From JASJAR01 sp039198225 (lineage in GTDB: Bacteria > Pseudomonadota > Alphaproteobacteria > Rhodobacterales > Rhodobacteraceae), in NCBI GenBank assembly GCA_039198225.1, contig JBCCTQ010000004.1, forward strand, positions 96,509-160,508: DNA of 64,000 nt, given 5' to 3'. The translations under genes and the position numbers were made by a program. The notes below the pieces were generated by a model that was given only the letters and a program-made list of their open reading frames with translations, did not search any database and was not told the origin of the DNA. Shown piece by piece: positions 1-8,927 of this stretch (positions within the stretch are counted from its first letter, which is position 1; each line of letters opens with the position of its first letter).

Positions 1-694
1 GAGCCCGCGGATCCTGGACGTTCCGGCGCGCGCAATCGAGCGCCCAATGGTCGCTTTCCACAAGATGGAGCGTCTCGACCCCGTCACGGGCGAGCACGGC
101 GCGAGCTAGGAAGCCCCAGCCCGCGCCAAGATCCGCCACGGTTGCCGGAAGATTTTGGGGCAGCGCCTGGGCCAAAAGCCGAGAACCGGGATCCACCCCA
201 TCCGCAGAAAAGATACCCGGTCGGGTAAAGAAACCGCCTTCGATAGCCGTTTCGCCTGCCCCGACCCAATCTTCGAGCGCGGCACCCTGAACCACAAAAA
301 CCTTGCCCTTGGCCTTGGACAGAGATGCGGAAACACCCCCGCGAGGGCGGAGCGCTTTGAGGATGCTATCGACCCCGTCGATTTTTTGACCGTCAATCAC
401 CACCGCCGGGGCGATATGCGCCGCTCGGGCGATCAAATGCATCGCCTCCTGCCGTGACCGCGGCAGGTGAACCACAGCCAGGCCAGCATGGTCTGGTAGT
501 TCGACGGATGCGTGAAATCCGCGCGATGCCCAATGGCGATGGGCGGGTGCATGGCGCTGCACAACGATACATCTTTTTTTGGGGACCCAAGACAAGTCCG
601 CCCCAATTGCCGGGCCAATGACCGCAATGTCGTCATTTAGAGGGAGTGAAAAAAGGCCCTCGTCCAAGGCCCTTTGGAGACGCGTCTCAGCCAT
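1..694 (-). CDS. RsmC-like class I SAM-dependent methyltransferase (3' end cut by window)
   Basis: Reading the minus strand from the ATG at 694 gives 231 residues with no stop, running off the left edge. The fold matches RsmC/RsmD-type rRNA guanine-N2 methyltransferases: a degenerate N-terminal half with DGQKIDG near 101-107, then the SAM motif I ADLGAGWG at about 187-194 and the acidic strand-2 residue in LVESDHWALD near 213. The catalytic NPP region would lie beyond the window edge, so it cannot be checked. The gene begins 15 bases after the clpS stop on the same strand, so the two are probably cotranscribed. The exact RNA target (16S G1207 in RsmC) is inferred from family resemblance only. 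Confidence 0.8.
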   Translation of the reverse strand, partial: MAETRLQRALDEGLFSLPLNDDIAVIGPAIGADLSWVPKKRCIVVQRHAPAHRHWASRGFHASVELPDHAGLAVVHLPRSRQEAMHLIARAAHIAPAVVIDGQKIDGVDSILKALRPRGGVSASLSKAKGKVFVVQGAALEDWVGAGETAIEGGFFTRPGIFSADGVDPGSRLLAQALPQNLPATVADLGAGWGFLARAVLARDGVETLHLVESDHWALDCARRNVQDPRA

Positions 695-709
695 GGGCGG
701 CCGGACCCG

Positions 710-1030
710 TTACTCCTTTTCCATCGTGCACTGAAGGGGGTGCTGGTGGCGCCGCGCAAAGTCCATCACTTGGCTCACCTTGGTCTCGGCAATCTCGAAC
801 GCAAAGACGCCAACCACCGCGAGGCCCTTTTTGTGGACGGTCAGCATCAGCTCGTAGGCCTGGGCGTGGCTCATCCCAAAAAAGCGCTCGAGCACATGCA
901 CCACAAACTCCATCGGCGTGTAGTCGTCGTTTAAAAGCATAACCTTATAGAGCGGCGGTCGCTGGGTTTTGGCCTTGGTCTCGGTCAGGACACTCGTATC
1001 GCCAGATCCTGGTTTGTCCGGGTCAGCCAT
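710..1030 (-). CDS. clpS: ATP-dependent Clp protease adaptor ClpS
   Basis: This 106-residue protein carries the ClpS core: PPLYKVMLLNDDYTPMEFVV, then the FFGMSHAQAYELMLTVHKKG helix and the VGVFAFEIAETK segment that shape the N-degron pocket. ClpS binds the N-domain of ClpA and hands over N-end-rule substrates. I start it at the ATG at 1030 (MADPDKPG), which gives the usual family length with a short disordered N-terminus. The same frame stays open upstream to 1297, but that extension has no ClpS-like sequence. A methyltransferase gene follows 15 bases downstream. Confidence 0.95.
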   Translation of the reverse strand: MADPDKPGSGDTSVLTETKAKTQRPPLYKVMLLNDDYTPMEFVVHVLERFFGMSHAQAYELMLTVHKKGLAVVGVFAFEIAETKVSQVMDFARRHQHPLQCTMEKE

Positions 1031-1442
1031 GAGATGGAATTCGGTTGTTCCCACAATGCACACTCTAATCGGGGTCAAGACGATGGGCGGCAATATAGTC
1101 ACTGCGTCGCGTCTGAAAAGAGACAAGGCAGGGTAGAAGTCGGATAATCCAGACCCCGTTGACGCGCCGTTGACGCTAATGGCGGCTTCGGGTGAGGGCA
1201 CAATCGGTCGAGGACCGGGCCGCGCCTGCGCTGTCGCTGGCCAAGGCCTCCCCAGAATTCCCCGGAAATCCACATATTGGGGTCTTAATGAGAACAAACA
1301 CCCGCCATAGCCATTAATTGCGGGTTAACCGCCCCAAAAAACAAGAGTGTTTTCGGAGATGCTTAACCGTGTTATGGCATGTCAAACAAAACGCACCGGC
1401 GCCAATGTCGGGCGGTGAGGCAGAAAAGGTTTCAATGCGGTG
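1031..1442. other. Long divergent intergenic region between clpS and the carboxypeptidase gene
   Basis: About 410 bases without a supported gene separate two divergent genes. Frames remain open in part of it on both strands, but none shows a recognisable protein or a good start. The half nearest the carboxypeptidase holds a perfect TTAA-N7-TTAA box (1314-1328) and a TTAACC half-site (1363-1368). On the minus strand a TATATT hexamer near 1091-1096 could be a -10 element for clpS, but I see no matching -35. Confidence 0.6.
1314..1330 (+). promoter_or_regulatory. Candidate CtrA binding site
   Basis: The sequence TTAATTGCGGGTTAACC fits the alphaproteobacterial CtrA consensus TTAA-N7-TTAA(C) exactly. 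A further TTAACC half-site lies at 1363-1368. The box ends about 112 bases before the carboxypeptidase start. Assignment is by motif only. Confidence 0.5.
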
Positions 1443-2897
1443 ATGGCTCGGCGGCAGGCCGTCCTCTTTGGGCGTGCGCTATTATTTATCATAATATCAT
1501 GGATCTATTCGGCAAATCTGGCCGTGTCTGCACCTTACGCAGCGATGGTCATGGATGCGCGAACCGGAGAAGTTCTCCATTCTCGAAACGCTGACACGCG
1601 CCTTCATCCCGCATCGTTGACCAAAATGATGACGCTCTACGTTGCCTTTGAAGCGGTAGAACGGGGCGAGATTTCGCTCGATGATCGGGTGACGATCTCC
1701 CGGAAAGCTGCCGCTGAACCGCCCTCGAAACTCGGGCTGAAGTCGGGCCAAAAGATCAAGCTCCGGTTCCTTATTCGCGCCGCAGCCATCAAATCGGCCA
1801 ACGATGCCGCAACCGCGATCGGCGAGGCGATCTCGGGCTCGGAAGCCGCCTTCGCGCGGCGGATGAACCGCACGGCCAAAGCCATGGGGATGACCCGGAC
1901 GACCTTCAAGAACGCCCACGGCCTCACCGAAGCGGGCCACCTCTCCACCGCGCGGGACATGACGATCCTCGGACGGCACGTGTTTTACGACTATCCCGAC
2001 TACTACAACCTCTTCTCTCGGATACAGACGAGTGCGGGGAAAAAGACCGTCACCAACACCAATCGCCGGTTGTTGAACGCCTATCGCGGTTCGGACGGTA
2101 TCAAAACTGGATACACACGGGCCGCTGGTTATAACCTTGTGGCCTCGGCCGAGCGGGGACGGGAGCGGATCATCGCAACGGTCTTCGGCGGGCGCTCCAC
2201 GGCGACGCGGAATGCCCGGGTCGCCGAACTCCTCGATATGGGCTTTAAACGGGCACCGACCCAGGTCGCAGTCCGAAAGCCAAAACGCCCGGCCTATCTC
2301 GGCAATGCCGCATCGCCGGTGATGGTTGCCCGGGCTGGGCCCATGGGCCGAAGCCCCTTGCCGAAAGCGCGGCCAGCTGCCGAAGAGGCGCCCACGGCGG
2401 TTGCCATGGCTTCGACCCTTCAAAGCGGGATCGAAAACGCCCTCGCGGAAGTCGTGGCCGAAGATGTGGCCGAGGCCAGCATTCCCGCCGAAGACAGCGA
2501 AGCCCCGGGGCCCACACCGCTCCTGGCGCCTTCGGCCGATGTGGCCGTGGCGCGGGCAAGTCTCGCGGCCATCCAGCCCCTGCCCCGACCGGTGGACATG
2601 GCCGAGACCACGCCTGAACCGACCGAACCGACGGTGGTCACCCGCCTATCGACATCCGGTGGGCGCCATTGGGGGATCACAATCGGGAGTTATCCCAACC
2701 GCCACGACGCCGAGCGCATGCTCCTGACCACGGCCCTCACCGAACTCGCAACCCTCGACGAAGCACTTCGCAAAGTCGTGCCGCGCGGCGGCGAGTATGA
2801 CGCCAATTTCGTCGGCATGACCGAAGATCAAGCCTCCATGGCTTGCCGCCGCCTCGCCGCACGCGACGTCGATTGTTCCACCTTCGGACCGGGCTAG
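1443..2897 (+). CDS. Serine D-alanyl-D-alanine carboxypeptidase (PBP5/DacF type) with C-terminal SPOR domain
   Basis: The 484-residue protein trims the terminal D-Ala from peptidoglycan pentapeptides. A hydrophobic N-terminus (about residues 10-29) acts as signal peptide or anchor. The three active-site motifs of family S11 are present: SLTK at 58-61, SAN at 118-120 and KTG at 221-223. After the catalytic domain comes an Ala/Pro-rich linker (about 280-400), then a C-terminal SPOR-like domain beginning near GGRHWGITIGSY, expected to bind denuded septal glycan. I chose the ATG at 1443; a GTG sits one codon earlier and no strong Shine-Dalgarno separates them. A CtrA-type box upstream suggests cell-cycle control. 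Confidence 0.92.
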   Translation: MARRQAVLFGRALLFIIISWIYSANLAVSAPYAAMVMDARTGEVLHSRNADTRLHPASLTKMMTLYVAFEAVERGEISLDDRVTISRKAAAEPPSKLGLKSGQKIKLRFLIRAAAIKSANDAATAIGEAISGSEAAFARRMNRTAKAMGMTRTTFKNAHGLTEAGHLSTARDMTILGRHVFYDYPDYYNLFSRIQTSAGKKTVTNTNRRLLNAYRGSDGIKTGYTRAAGYNLVASAERGRERIIATVFGGRSTATRNARVAELLDMGFKRAPTQVAVRKPKRPAYLGNAASPVMVARAGPMGRSPLPKARPAAEEAPTAVAMASTLQSGIENALAEVVAEDVAEASIPAEDSEAPGPTPLLAPSADVAVARASLAAIQPLPRPVDMAETTPEPTEPTVVTRLSTSGGRHWGITIGSYPNRHDAERMLLTTALTELATLDEALRKVVPRGGEYDANFVGMTEDQASMACRRLAARDVDCSTFGPG

Positions 2898-2933
2898 GCT
2901 AAAACAGGCGTCGTCACGGGCTAAGTCCGGGAC

Positions 2934-2968
2934 AGGGACACGCCTCAAGCCTTTTGCATAGTGTCCCT
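2934..2968. terminator. Convergent stem-loop between the carboxypeptidase and yejF
   Basis: AGGGACAC (2934-2941) pairs perfectly with GTGTCCCT (2961-2968) around a 19-base loop, in the 70-base gap between two convergent genes. There is no T-run, so its termination role is tentative. Confidence 0.35.
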
Positions 2969-4569
2969 CACGCCACCGCGTGGGGTTCGGTCGTGAAAGC
3001 GGCAGCCATCAATTCTTGGGTATAGGCCGTTTTAGGCGCGTCAAAGATCTCGGCCGCCGGCCCAGCTTCGACCACGTCACCCGATTTCATCACGATCACA
3101 TGGTGGCTGAGCGCGCGCACCACTTTGAGGTCATGGCTGATAAAGAGATAGGCCAGCCCGTATTTCTGCTGAAGATCCCGCAAGAGGGCCACGATTTGGA
3201 CCTGAACGGTCATATCAAGCGCCGAGGTCGGCTCGTCGAGGACGACGAGTTTCGGGCGGAGGATCATCGCCCGGGCGATCGCGATCCGCTGGCGCTGGCC
3301 GCCGGAGAACTCATGGGGATAGCGGTGCATCATCGCCGGATCGAGCCCGACCTCGGCCATGATCTCGGCGACGAGGTCCTGGGTATTACCGCCATCGGGT
3401 TTGTGGATCGTGAGGCCTTCAGAGATGATTTCTTCCACGGTCATCCTGGGGCTGAGGGAACCGTAGGGATCTTGAAAGACGATCTGCATGTCTCCCCGGA
3501 TCGGGCGGAGCTGGCGGCTTTTCCAGCCCTGGATGTTCTCACCGAGAAATGTCACTGGACCCTCGCTCGAGATGAGCCGCATGATTGCAAGGGCCAGCGT
3601 GGTTTTGCCCGACCCCGATTCCCCCACAATCCCCACCGTCTCGCCCGCCCGCACCGTGAGGCTCGCGGCATTCACCGCTTTGATATGGCCCACCGTACGG
3701 CGCAAAAGCCCCCGCTGGATCGGGAACCAAATCTTGAGCCGATCCGTTTCGGCAATGATCGGAGCATCATTGGCCACCGGTCCCGGCGCGCCGGTAGCTT
3801 CAGCCGACAGGAGCATTTGGGTGTAAGGATGCTCGGGCGCCGAAAAGATCTCGGCCACAGGGCCCCGCTCGACAATTTCGCCGTCCTTCATCACGCAGAC
3901 GTTGTCGGCGAAGCGGCGAACGATCCCGAGGTCATGGGTAATAAAGAGCATCGACATGCCCCGGTCCCGCTTGAGCTCGGCTAATAGTTCGAGGATCTGG
4001 GCCTGGATCGTCACGTCGAGCGCCGTGGTGGGCTCGTCGGCGATTAACAATTCGGGGTTATTGGCGAGCGCCATTGCGATCATCACCCGTTGACGTTGGC
4101 CGCCGGACAGCTGATGCGGGTAAGACTTGAGCCTCGCCTCAGGGTCAGGGATCCCCACCTCCTCGAGCAGCTCGATGATCCGCGCGCGGGCCCTTTCACC
4201 CGTCATCCCCTGGTGGATCAAGAGGCTCTCGCCAATCTGCTTATCGAGGGTGTGAAGCGGGTTGAGCGAGGTCATGGGCTCCTGGAAAATGAAGCTGATA
4301 TCGTTCCCGCGGACCTTCCTCAGTGCGTCTTCGGAAGCGCCGACCATCTCCTCGCCCTTATAGGTCACCGACCCGGTAATCTGGGCGCTGTCGGGCAAGA
4401 GCGCGACAGTCGAGAGCGCGGAAACGGATTTGCCCGAACCGGATTCACCCACAAGCGCGAGCGTCTGACCTTCCTCCACTTCAAACGACACGCCCTTGAC
4501 CGCATGGGTCTCCACCGCGTCCTGGCGGAAGCGGACGTTGAGGTCGTTGACGGAGAGAACGGTCGTCAT
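2968..4569 (-). CDS. yejF: Oligopeptide/microcin C-type ABC importer, double ATP-binding protein YejF
   Basis: This 533-residue protein has two fused ABC ATPase domains, the form typical of YejF. Domain 1 has Walker A GESGSGKS (41-48), signature LSGGQ (154-158) and Walker B LLIADEP (174-180). Domain 2 has GESGSGKT (316-323), FSGGQ (421-425) and VVLDEP near 442-447. It powers uptake of peptides across the inner membrane for the YejABEF complex. Its ATG overlaps the end of yejE by 4 bases (4566-4569), the last gene in a minus-strand yejABEF order. Confidence 0.93.
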   Translation of the reverse strand: MTTVLSVNDLNVRFRQDAVETHAVKGVSFEVEEGQTLALVGESGSGKSVSALSTVALLPDSAQITGSVTYKGEEMVGASEDALRKVRGNDISFIFQEPMTSLNPLHTLDKQIGESLLIHQGMTGERARARIIELLEEVGIPDPEARLKSYPHQLSGGQRQRVMIAMALANNPELLIADEPTTALDVTIQAQILELLAELKRDRGMSMLFITHDLGIVRRFADNVCVMKDGEIVERGPVAEIFSAPEHPYTQMLLSAEATGAPGPVANDAPIIAETDRLKIWFPIQRGLLRRTVGHIKAVNAASLTVRAGETVGIVGESGSGKTTLALAIMRLISSEGPVTFLGENIQGWKSRQLRPIRGDMQIVFQDPYGSLSPRMTVEEIISEGLTIHKPDGGNTQDLVAEIMAEVGLDPAMMHRYPHEFSGGQRQRIAIARAMILRPKLVVLDEPTSALDMTVQVQIVALLRDLQQKYGLAYLFISHDLKVVRALSHHVIVMKSGDVVEAGPAAEIFDAPKTAYTQELMAAAFTTEPHAVA

Positions 4570-5750
4570 GAGAAGGTCTTTCTCGGATCGAACGCGTCCC
4601 GCACCCCTTCAAAGATGAACACAAGGAGGGACAGCATGATCGCGAAGGTGAAAAACGCCGTGAAGGCCAGCCAAGGCGCCTGGAGGTTCTGTTTGGCCTG
4701 AAGCGTCAACTCGCCCAAAGAGGGGGCCGAGGATGGAAGACCAAAGCCCAGGAAATCAAGCGAGGCCAAGGTGCCGATTGTGCCTGTGATGATAAACGGC
4801 ATCATCGTCAGGGTCGCGACCATGGCGTTCGGCAGCATGTGGCGGAACATGATCGTCCAGTTCGATACGCCCAAAGCCCGGGCTGCGCGCACATATTCGA
4901 AGTTCCGTGCCCTCAAGAATTCTGCGCGCACAACGCCCACAAGCGCAGGCCACCCGAAAAGGACCGACAAAAAGACGAGCATCCAAAAACTTCGCCCGAA
5001 GATCGCGAACATGATGATGATGACGAAGAGCGATGGGGTCGACGCCCAAATTTCTAAAATCCGCTGGAAAACAAGGTCGATCCAACCGCCGAAATAGCCT
5101 TGCACCGCGCCGGCGATGATCCCGATGAATGACGCAGCGCCCGTGACAATCAGGGTAAAGATGATCGACAATCGGAACCCGTAAATCACCCGCGCCAGCA
5201 CATCCCGGGCCGTGTCGTCGGTGCCGAGCAGGTGGTCGGCATCGGGGGGCGAAGGTGCGGGCCGGCCAAGATCGGCAATCGTGTCAAAGCTATAGCGGAC
5301 CGGGGGCCAGAGCATCCAACCCTGCTCCACGTCTTCGCCGTCTACCACGCCCGTCTCGGCCTGTTCGATCACGCCTTCGGGGTCGTCAAAACAGATGTCG
5401 AGCCCGCCTGACTTGATGAGGCATTGGACCTCGATGTCGGAATATTTCGCCTCGGTGCGAAAATCTCCCCCGAAGGCGGTCTCAGGATAAAAGGTAAAGA
5501 TCGGCGTGTGGAGCTCGCCCCGATAATTCACCAAGATCGGTTTGTCGTTGGCTATGAATTCGGCAAAGAGCGAAAGCCCAAAGAGCACTGCAAAAACGAT
5601 CAGCGACCAATAGGCCCGGCGGTTCCGGCGAAAATTCCGCCAGCGGCGCTGGTTCAAGGGAGAGAGCGTGAATAAACCTTTTCGCGCCTCGGCGGGGGCG
5701 GTCGGTTCGACCGGTTGTGGCGTTTCCGGAAGGGGTTCTGCGACAGCCAT
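4566..5750 (-). CDS. yejE: ABC transporter permease YejE
   Basis: The 394-residue inner-membrane permease starts with a Pro/Glu-rich cytoplasmic tail, then a first transmembrane helix at about 47-65 and a long periplasmic loop before the transport core. The cytoplasmic EAA loop reads EYVRAARALGVSNWTIMFRHMLPN, which contacts the ATPase. I start at the ATG at 5750 (MAVAEPLPET), one base past the yejB stop; a longer in-frame reading upstream lies wholly inside yejB and is not convincing. YejE and YejB form the heterodimeric channel. Confidence 0.92.
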   Translation of the reverse strand: MAVAEPLPETPQPVEPTAPAEARKGLFTLSPLNQRRWRNFRRNRRAYWSLIVFAVLFGLSLFAEFIANDKPILVNYRGELHTPIFTFYPETAFGGDFRTEAKYSDIEVQCLIKSGGLDICFDDPEGVIEQAETGVVDGEDVEQGWMLWPPVRYSFDTIADLGRPAPSPPDADHLLGTDDTARDVLARVIYGFRLSIIFTLIVTGAASFIGIIAGAVQGYFGGWIDLVFQRILEIWASTPSLFVIIIMFAIFGRSFWMLVFLSVLFGWPALVGVVRAEFLRARNFEYVRAARALGVSNWTIMFRHMLPNAMVATLTMMPFIITGTIGTLASLDFLGFGLPSSAPSLGELTLQAKQNLQAPWLAFTAFFTFAIMLSLLVFIFEGVRDAFDPRKTFS

Positions 5751-5751
5751 T

Positions 5752-6840
5752 TTAGGCCTCCCGCCTTTCGAAATCGATCCTCGGATCGACAAAGACATAC
5801 ATGAGATCGGAGAGGATCCCGACGATGAGCCCGATCAGACCGAAGGCAAAGAGTGTGCCGAATATCACCGGATAGTCCCGTTGGAGGGTCGCTTCGAACC
5901 CCATGCGCCCGAGACCGTCGAGGGAGAAGATCGTCTCGATAATCACCGACGAGCCGAAGAAGATGCCGAGGAACGCGCCCGGGAAACCCGCGATCACAAT
6001 TAGCATCGCGTTCCGGAACACATGGCCGTAAAGGACGCGATTGGCTTTGAGGCCCTTCGCTTTCGCGGTGACCACGTATTGCTTTTTGATCTCGTCGAGG
6101 AAGCTGTTTTTCGTCAGCAGCGTCGAGAAAGTGAACGCCGAGATCATCGATGCAGTAAGCGGCAATGCGAGGTGCCAGAAGTAGTCGATCACCTTCCCGA
6201 TCAGCGAGAGATCTTCCCAATTATCCGATGTGAGCCCCCGGAGCGGGAACCATTGGAGGTAACTCCCGCCCGCGAAGAGAACGAGAAGGAGGATCGCAAA
6301 GAGAAAGCCAGGGATGGCGTAAGCCGCCACTAGAACGCCGGACGTCCACGTGTCGAAACTCGACCCGTCGCGCACCGCCTTTCGGATGCCAAGGGGAATG
6401 GAGACAATGTAGGCCAGAAGCGTCGACCATAGCCCGAGCGAGATCGACACGGGCATCTTTTCCAGGACAAGGTCGACCACCGAAATCGATCGGAAGTAAC
6501 TCTCGCCGAAATCGAAGCGGATATAGTCCCACATCATCAGGAAGAACCGCTCTAAGGGCGGCTTATCAAAGCCAAATTCCCGCTCAAGCTCTTCGATGAA
6601 CTCTTTGGGCAGTCCCCGTCCGCCGATATAACCGGAATCGTTGCCTTCAATGGCTTCCGTGTCCACATCGCCGCCGCCGCCCGAGATCGTCTCGAAGACG
6701 TCGCCCGACCCGTCGAGGCGCGCCAGGATCTGTTCGATCGGGCCTCCCGGCACGAACTGGGTCAAAGTGAAGTTGATGACCATAATCCCGAACAAGGTCG
6801 GGATGATCAGGAGCAGCCGGCGGAGGATGTAGGCGGCCAT
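5752..6840 (-). CDS. yejB: ABC transporter permease YejB
   Basis: The 362-residue permease opens with the membrane helix YILRRLLLIIPTLFGIMVIN characteristic of YejB/DppB/OppB, followed by a periplasmic insert with a Gly/Asp-rich stretch around residues 44-75. The EAA loop is YVVTAKAKGLKANRVLYGHVFRN. It pairs with YejE to import oligopeptides. It starts 9 bases after the yejA stop and the next gene starts 1 base after its own stop, so the genes are probably one transcript. Confidence 0.92.
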   Translation of the reverse strand: MAAYILRRLLLIIPTLFGIMVINFTLTQFVPGGPIEQILARLDGSGDVFETISGGGGDVDTEAIEGNDSGYIGGRGLPKEFIEELEREFGFDKPPLERFFLMMWDYIRFDFGESYFRSISVVDLVLEKMPVSISLGLWSTLLAYIVSIPLGIRKAVRDGSSFDTWTSGVLVAAYAIPGFLFAILLLVLFAGGSYLQWFPLRGLTSDNWEDLSLIGKVIDYFWHLALPLTASMISAFTFSTLLTKNSFLDEIKKQYVVTAKAKGLKANRVLYGHVFRNAMLIVIAGFPGAFLGIFFGSSVIIETIFSLDGLGRMGFEATLQRDYPVIFGTLFAFGLIGLIVGILSDLMYVFVDPRIDFERREA

Positions 6841-6849
6841 GGGGCTCCT

Positions 6850-8766
6850 TTATTTCAATGCGCCCGCCGCCTCAAGCGCGGCGGCCTTTTCTTCATTGAT
6901 CCACCAGAAATCCAGTTGCCCGAGAGCAAAGGGCGGAAGCTCTTCGGGATACTCGTACATGTCGTAATAGGCGACCCAGCGTTCCTGCAGCATCCAAACC
7001 GGGATCTTGAAATAGTCGTACCGAAGGATCCGGTCGATGGCGCGGATATGGGCGGCCATTTCGTCATAGGTCTCGACCTCAAGCAGCCCTTCGCCCAGCG
7101 CATCGACGACCGGGTTGCAGTAGGCGGCCGGATTGAACACGTCCTCGCGGTCTTCGCAGCCAAACCGCTGCAACAGGCCCGACCCTTCAACGAGCCCGGT
7201 GCTGTAGAACCCGTCCCGCATCTCGAAATCTTTGGATTGGGTCCGAGCCTGGTATTGGGCAGGGTCTATTCGGTTGTAACGCGCGTTTACGCCAAGGGAC
7301 TTCAGGTTCTCGATGAACGGGAGGATGATCCGGTCCATGGCCTGCGTGTCTTCTATGAACTCGATGTCGAGGGTGCGGCCGTTGCCGTCACGGAGCATGC
7401 CGTCGTCGCCCGGCGTGTAGCCTGCCTCTTCGAGGAGGGCGAGGGCCGCGCGGAGGTTCCGCCGATCGAGGGCGCGCTCCCCGCTTTCATGGGGCACAAA
7501 AGCTGTTTCTGTGAAGATGGCCTCTGGAAGCTCGTCTCGGAACGGCTCCAGAAGCTCGAGTTCGCGTCCTTCGGGGACGCCCGTCGCTTTCAGTCGCTCG
7601 TTCTCCCAAAACCCTTCCCGCTGCTGGAAAAGCCCGTATTGCAGGTTTTGGTTGGTCCAAGTGAAGTTGAACATCCGGCCAATGGCGAGCCGGACGTTTC
7701 TGTCCTGGAGCTTGGGGTTTTTCATGTTGAAGACGAAGCCCCTGGCGAGCGGCAGGCTACCGCTCGGCAAGGTTTCTCTCTTGATCCAACCCCGGTCGAG
7801 GGCGGCGAAGTCATAAGCAGTCGACCAGCTGAGCGAGGAATTTTCCGTCCTCAGCGTCACTTCGCCTGCCTTGAACCCTTCGAATGCAGCCACCGTGTCG
7901 CCGAAATACTCAATCCGGAGTTCATCGTAGTTTCCCCGGCCGACCTGAAGATAATGGTCTTTCCCCCAATATTCGGGGTTTCTCCGGTAAACGATTTGGC
8001 GCCCCACATCGAGACTTTCGAGCACGTATTCTCCTGTGCCGGGGCCGATCTCGAGCCGGCTCTCGTCGAGCCGTGCGCCGGTTTCCTCATACCAATGCTT
8101 GGGGAAAGCCGGGAGCGAGCCCATGGTGGATATCAAGCTCCGCCGCGGGATCCCGTCGTTGAACGTGAATTTCAGCGTGTAGGGGTCCAAAAGTTCGGCT
8201 GACGCGACCGCTTCATTCACGAAGGCCGCGTAAGACGGGGTGCCCTGTTCTTTGAGGAGGTTAAAGGAAAACAGAATGTCTTCCCCTGTCATCGGAGTGC
8301 CGTCCGAGAAAACCACGTCATCGCGGATGTTGAAGATCACCCAATCCTGGCTCTCGGGGTATTCGAGCGTGGTGCAGAGGAGGCAGTAGGACGATCCCAC
8401 CTCGTCAGCGGTTGAAATCATCATGTCTTCATAGCCAGACGACGCAAGGGCGCCGGGCGTGCCGATCCCGGTTGCAAAGGGGTTCATCGAGTCAAATGAC
8501 CCGACCACGGCAATGCTCGCCTGCCCACCCGTTGGGGCTTCTGGGTTGACGTATTCGAGATTGGGGTCGTCGGGGCTGTATTTCAGCTCGTCATATTCAT
8601 TGTAGCCGTGGCTGACGATGATCGTCTCGTGCTCGTCCGCGTTGAGGATCGCCGCCGACCAGAGGAGCGCTGCCAAAGAAAACAGCGTCAAATGGAGAAT
8701 GCGACGCCGGGTGGCGTCGGTGACGTCAGATCCGAAATTCAGTGCACGCAACAAACGATCTCGCAT
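6850..8766 (-). CDS. yejA: Periplasmic peptide-binding protein YejA
   Basis: The 638-residue solute-binding protein belongs to the SBP family 5 (peptide/nickel-binding). Residues about 20-43 (RRRILHLTLF... ending near LNADEHE) look like a long signal peptide, preceded by a charged N-terminal extension. Family-5 hallmarks include the VFNIRDDVVFSDGTPMT block and the C-terminal QERWVAYYDMYEYPEE region. It should capture oligopeptides in the periplasm and deliver them to YejBE. The ATG at 8766 is preceded by GGGAGGG with an 8-base spacer; a TTG one codon upstream is less likely. It is first in the operon. Confidence 0.92.
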   Translation of the reverse strand: MRDRLLRALNFGSDVTDATRRRILHLTLFSLAALLWSAAILNADEHETIIVSHGYNEYDELKYSPDDPNLEYVNPEAPTGGQASIAVVGSFDSMNPFATGIGTPGALASSGYEDMMISTADEVGSSYCLLCTTLEYPESQDWVIFNIRDDVVFSDGTPMTGEDILFSFNLLKEQGTPSYAAFVNEAVASAELLDPYTLKFTFNDGIPRRSLISTMGSLPAFPKHWYEETGARLDESRLEIGPGTGEYVLESLDVGRQIVYRRNPEYWGKDHYLQVGRGNYDELRIEYFGDTVAAFEGFKAGEVTLRTENSSLSWSTAYDFAALDRGWIKRETLPSGSLPLARGFVFNMKNPKLQDRNVRLAIGRMFNFTWTNQNLQYGLFQQREGFWENERLKATGVPEGRELELLEPFRDELPEAIFTETAFVPHESGERALDRRNLRAALALLEEAGYTPGDDGMLRDGNGRTLDIEFIEDTQAMDRIILPFIENLKSLGVNARYNRIDPAQYQARTQSKDFEMRDGFYSTGLVEGSGLLQRFGCEDREDVFNPAAYCNPVVDALGEGLLEVETYDEMAAHIRAIDRILRYDYFKIPVWMLQERWVAYYDMYEYPEELPPFALGQLDFWWINEEKAAALEAAGALK

Positions 8767-8884
8767 CAACGAACCCTCCCGGATCGGGTTTTCCCAGCAT
8801 AGATGGAAAATTTAAGTTAAAATTCCAATTGTCGAGCGGAGAAGTTGAACATCCGTGATCCGACCGTGGTTGGATTGACGCAGC

Positions 8885-8905
8885 GCAGGCCTGTGAGGGG
8901 CCTGC
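8885..8905 (-). terminator. Stem-loop downstream of the cytochrome c gene
   Basis: GCAGGCC (8885-8891) and GGCCTGC (8899-8905) form a 7-bp stem with a 7-base loop, 23 bases beyond the cytochrome c stop. No T-run follows, so it may be a weak terminator or an mRNA-stabilising hairpin before yejA. Confidence 0.4.
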
Positions 8906-8927
8906 TTAAGAAACCGGCAGGGTCGAA

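Noticed and set aside
106..396. Short minus-strand frames at the left edge
   Set aside because: They are out of frame with the methyltransferase reading, which runs open from 694 to the window edge and carries SAM motifs.
2980..3984. 334-codon plus-strand open frame over yejF
   Set aside because: Antisense of a clear ABC ATPase with intact motifs; composition (His/Asp/Arg-rich) is that of a shadow frame in GC-rich DNA.
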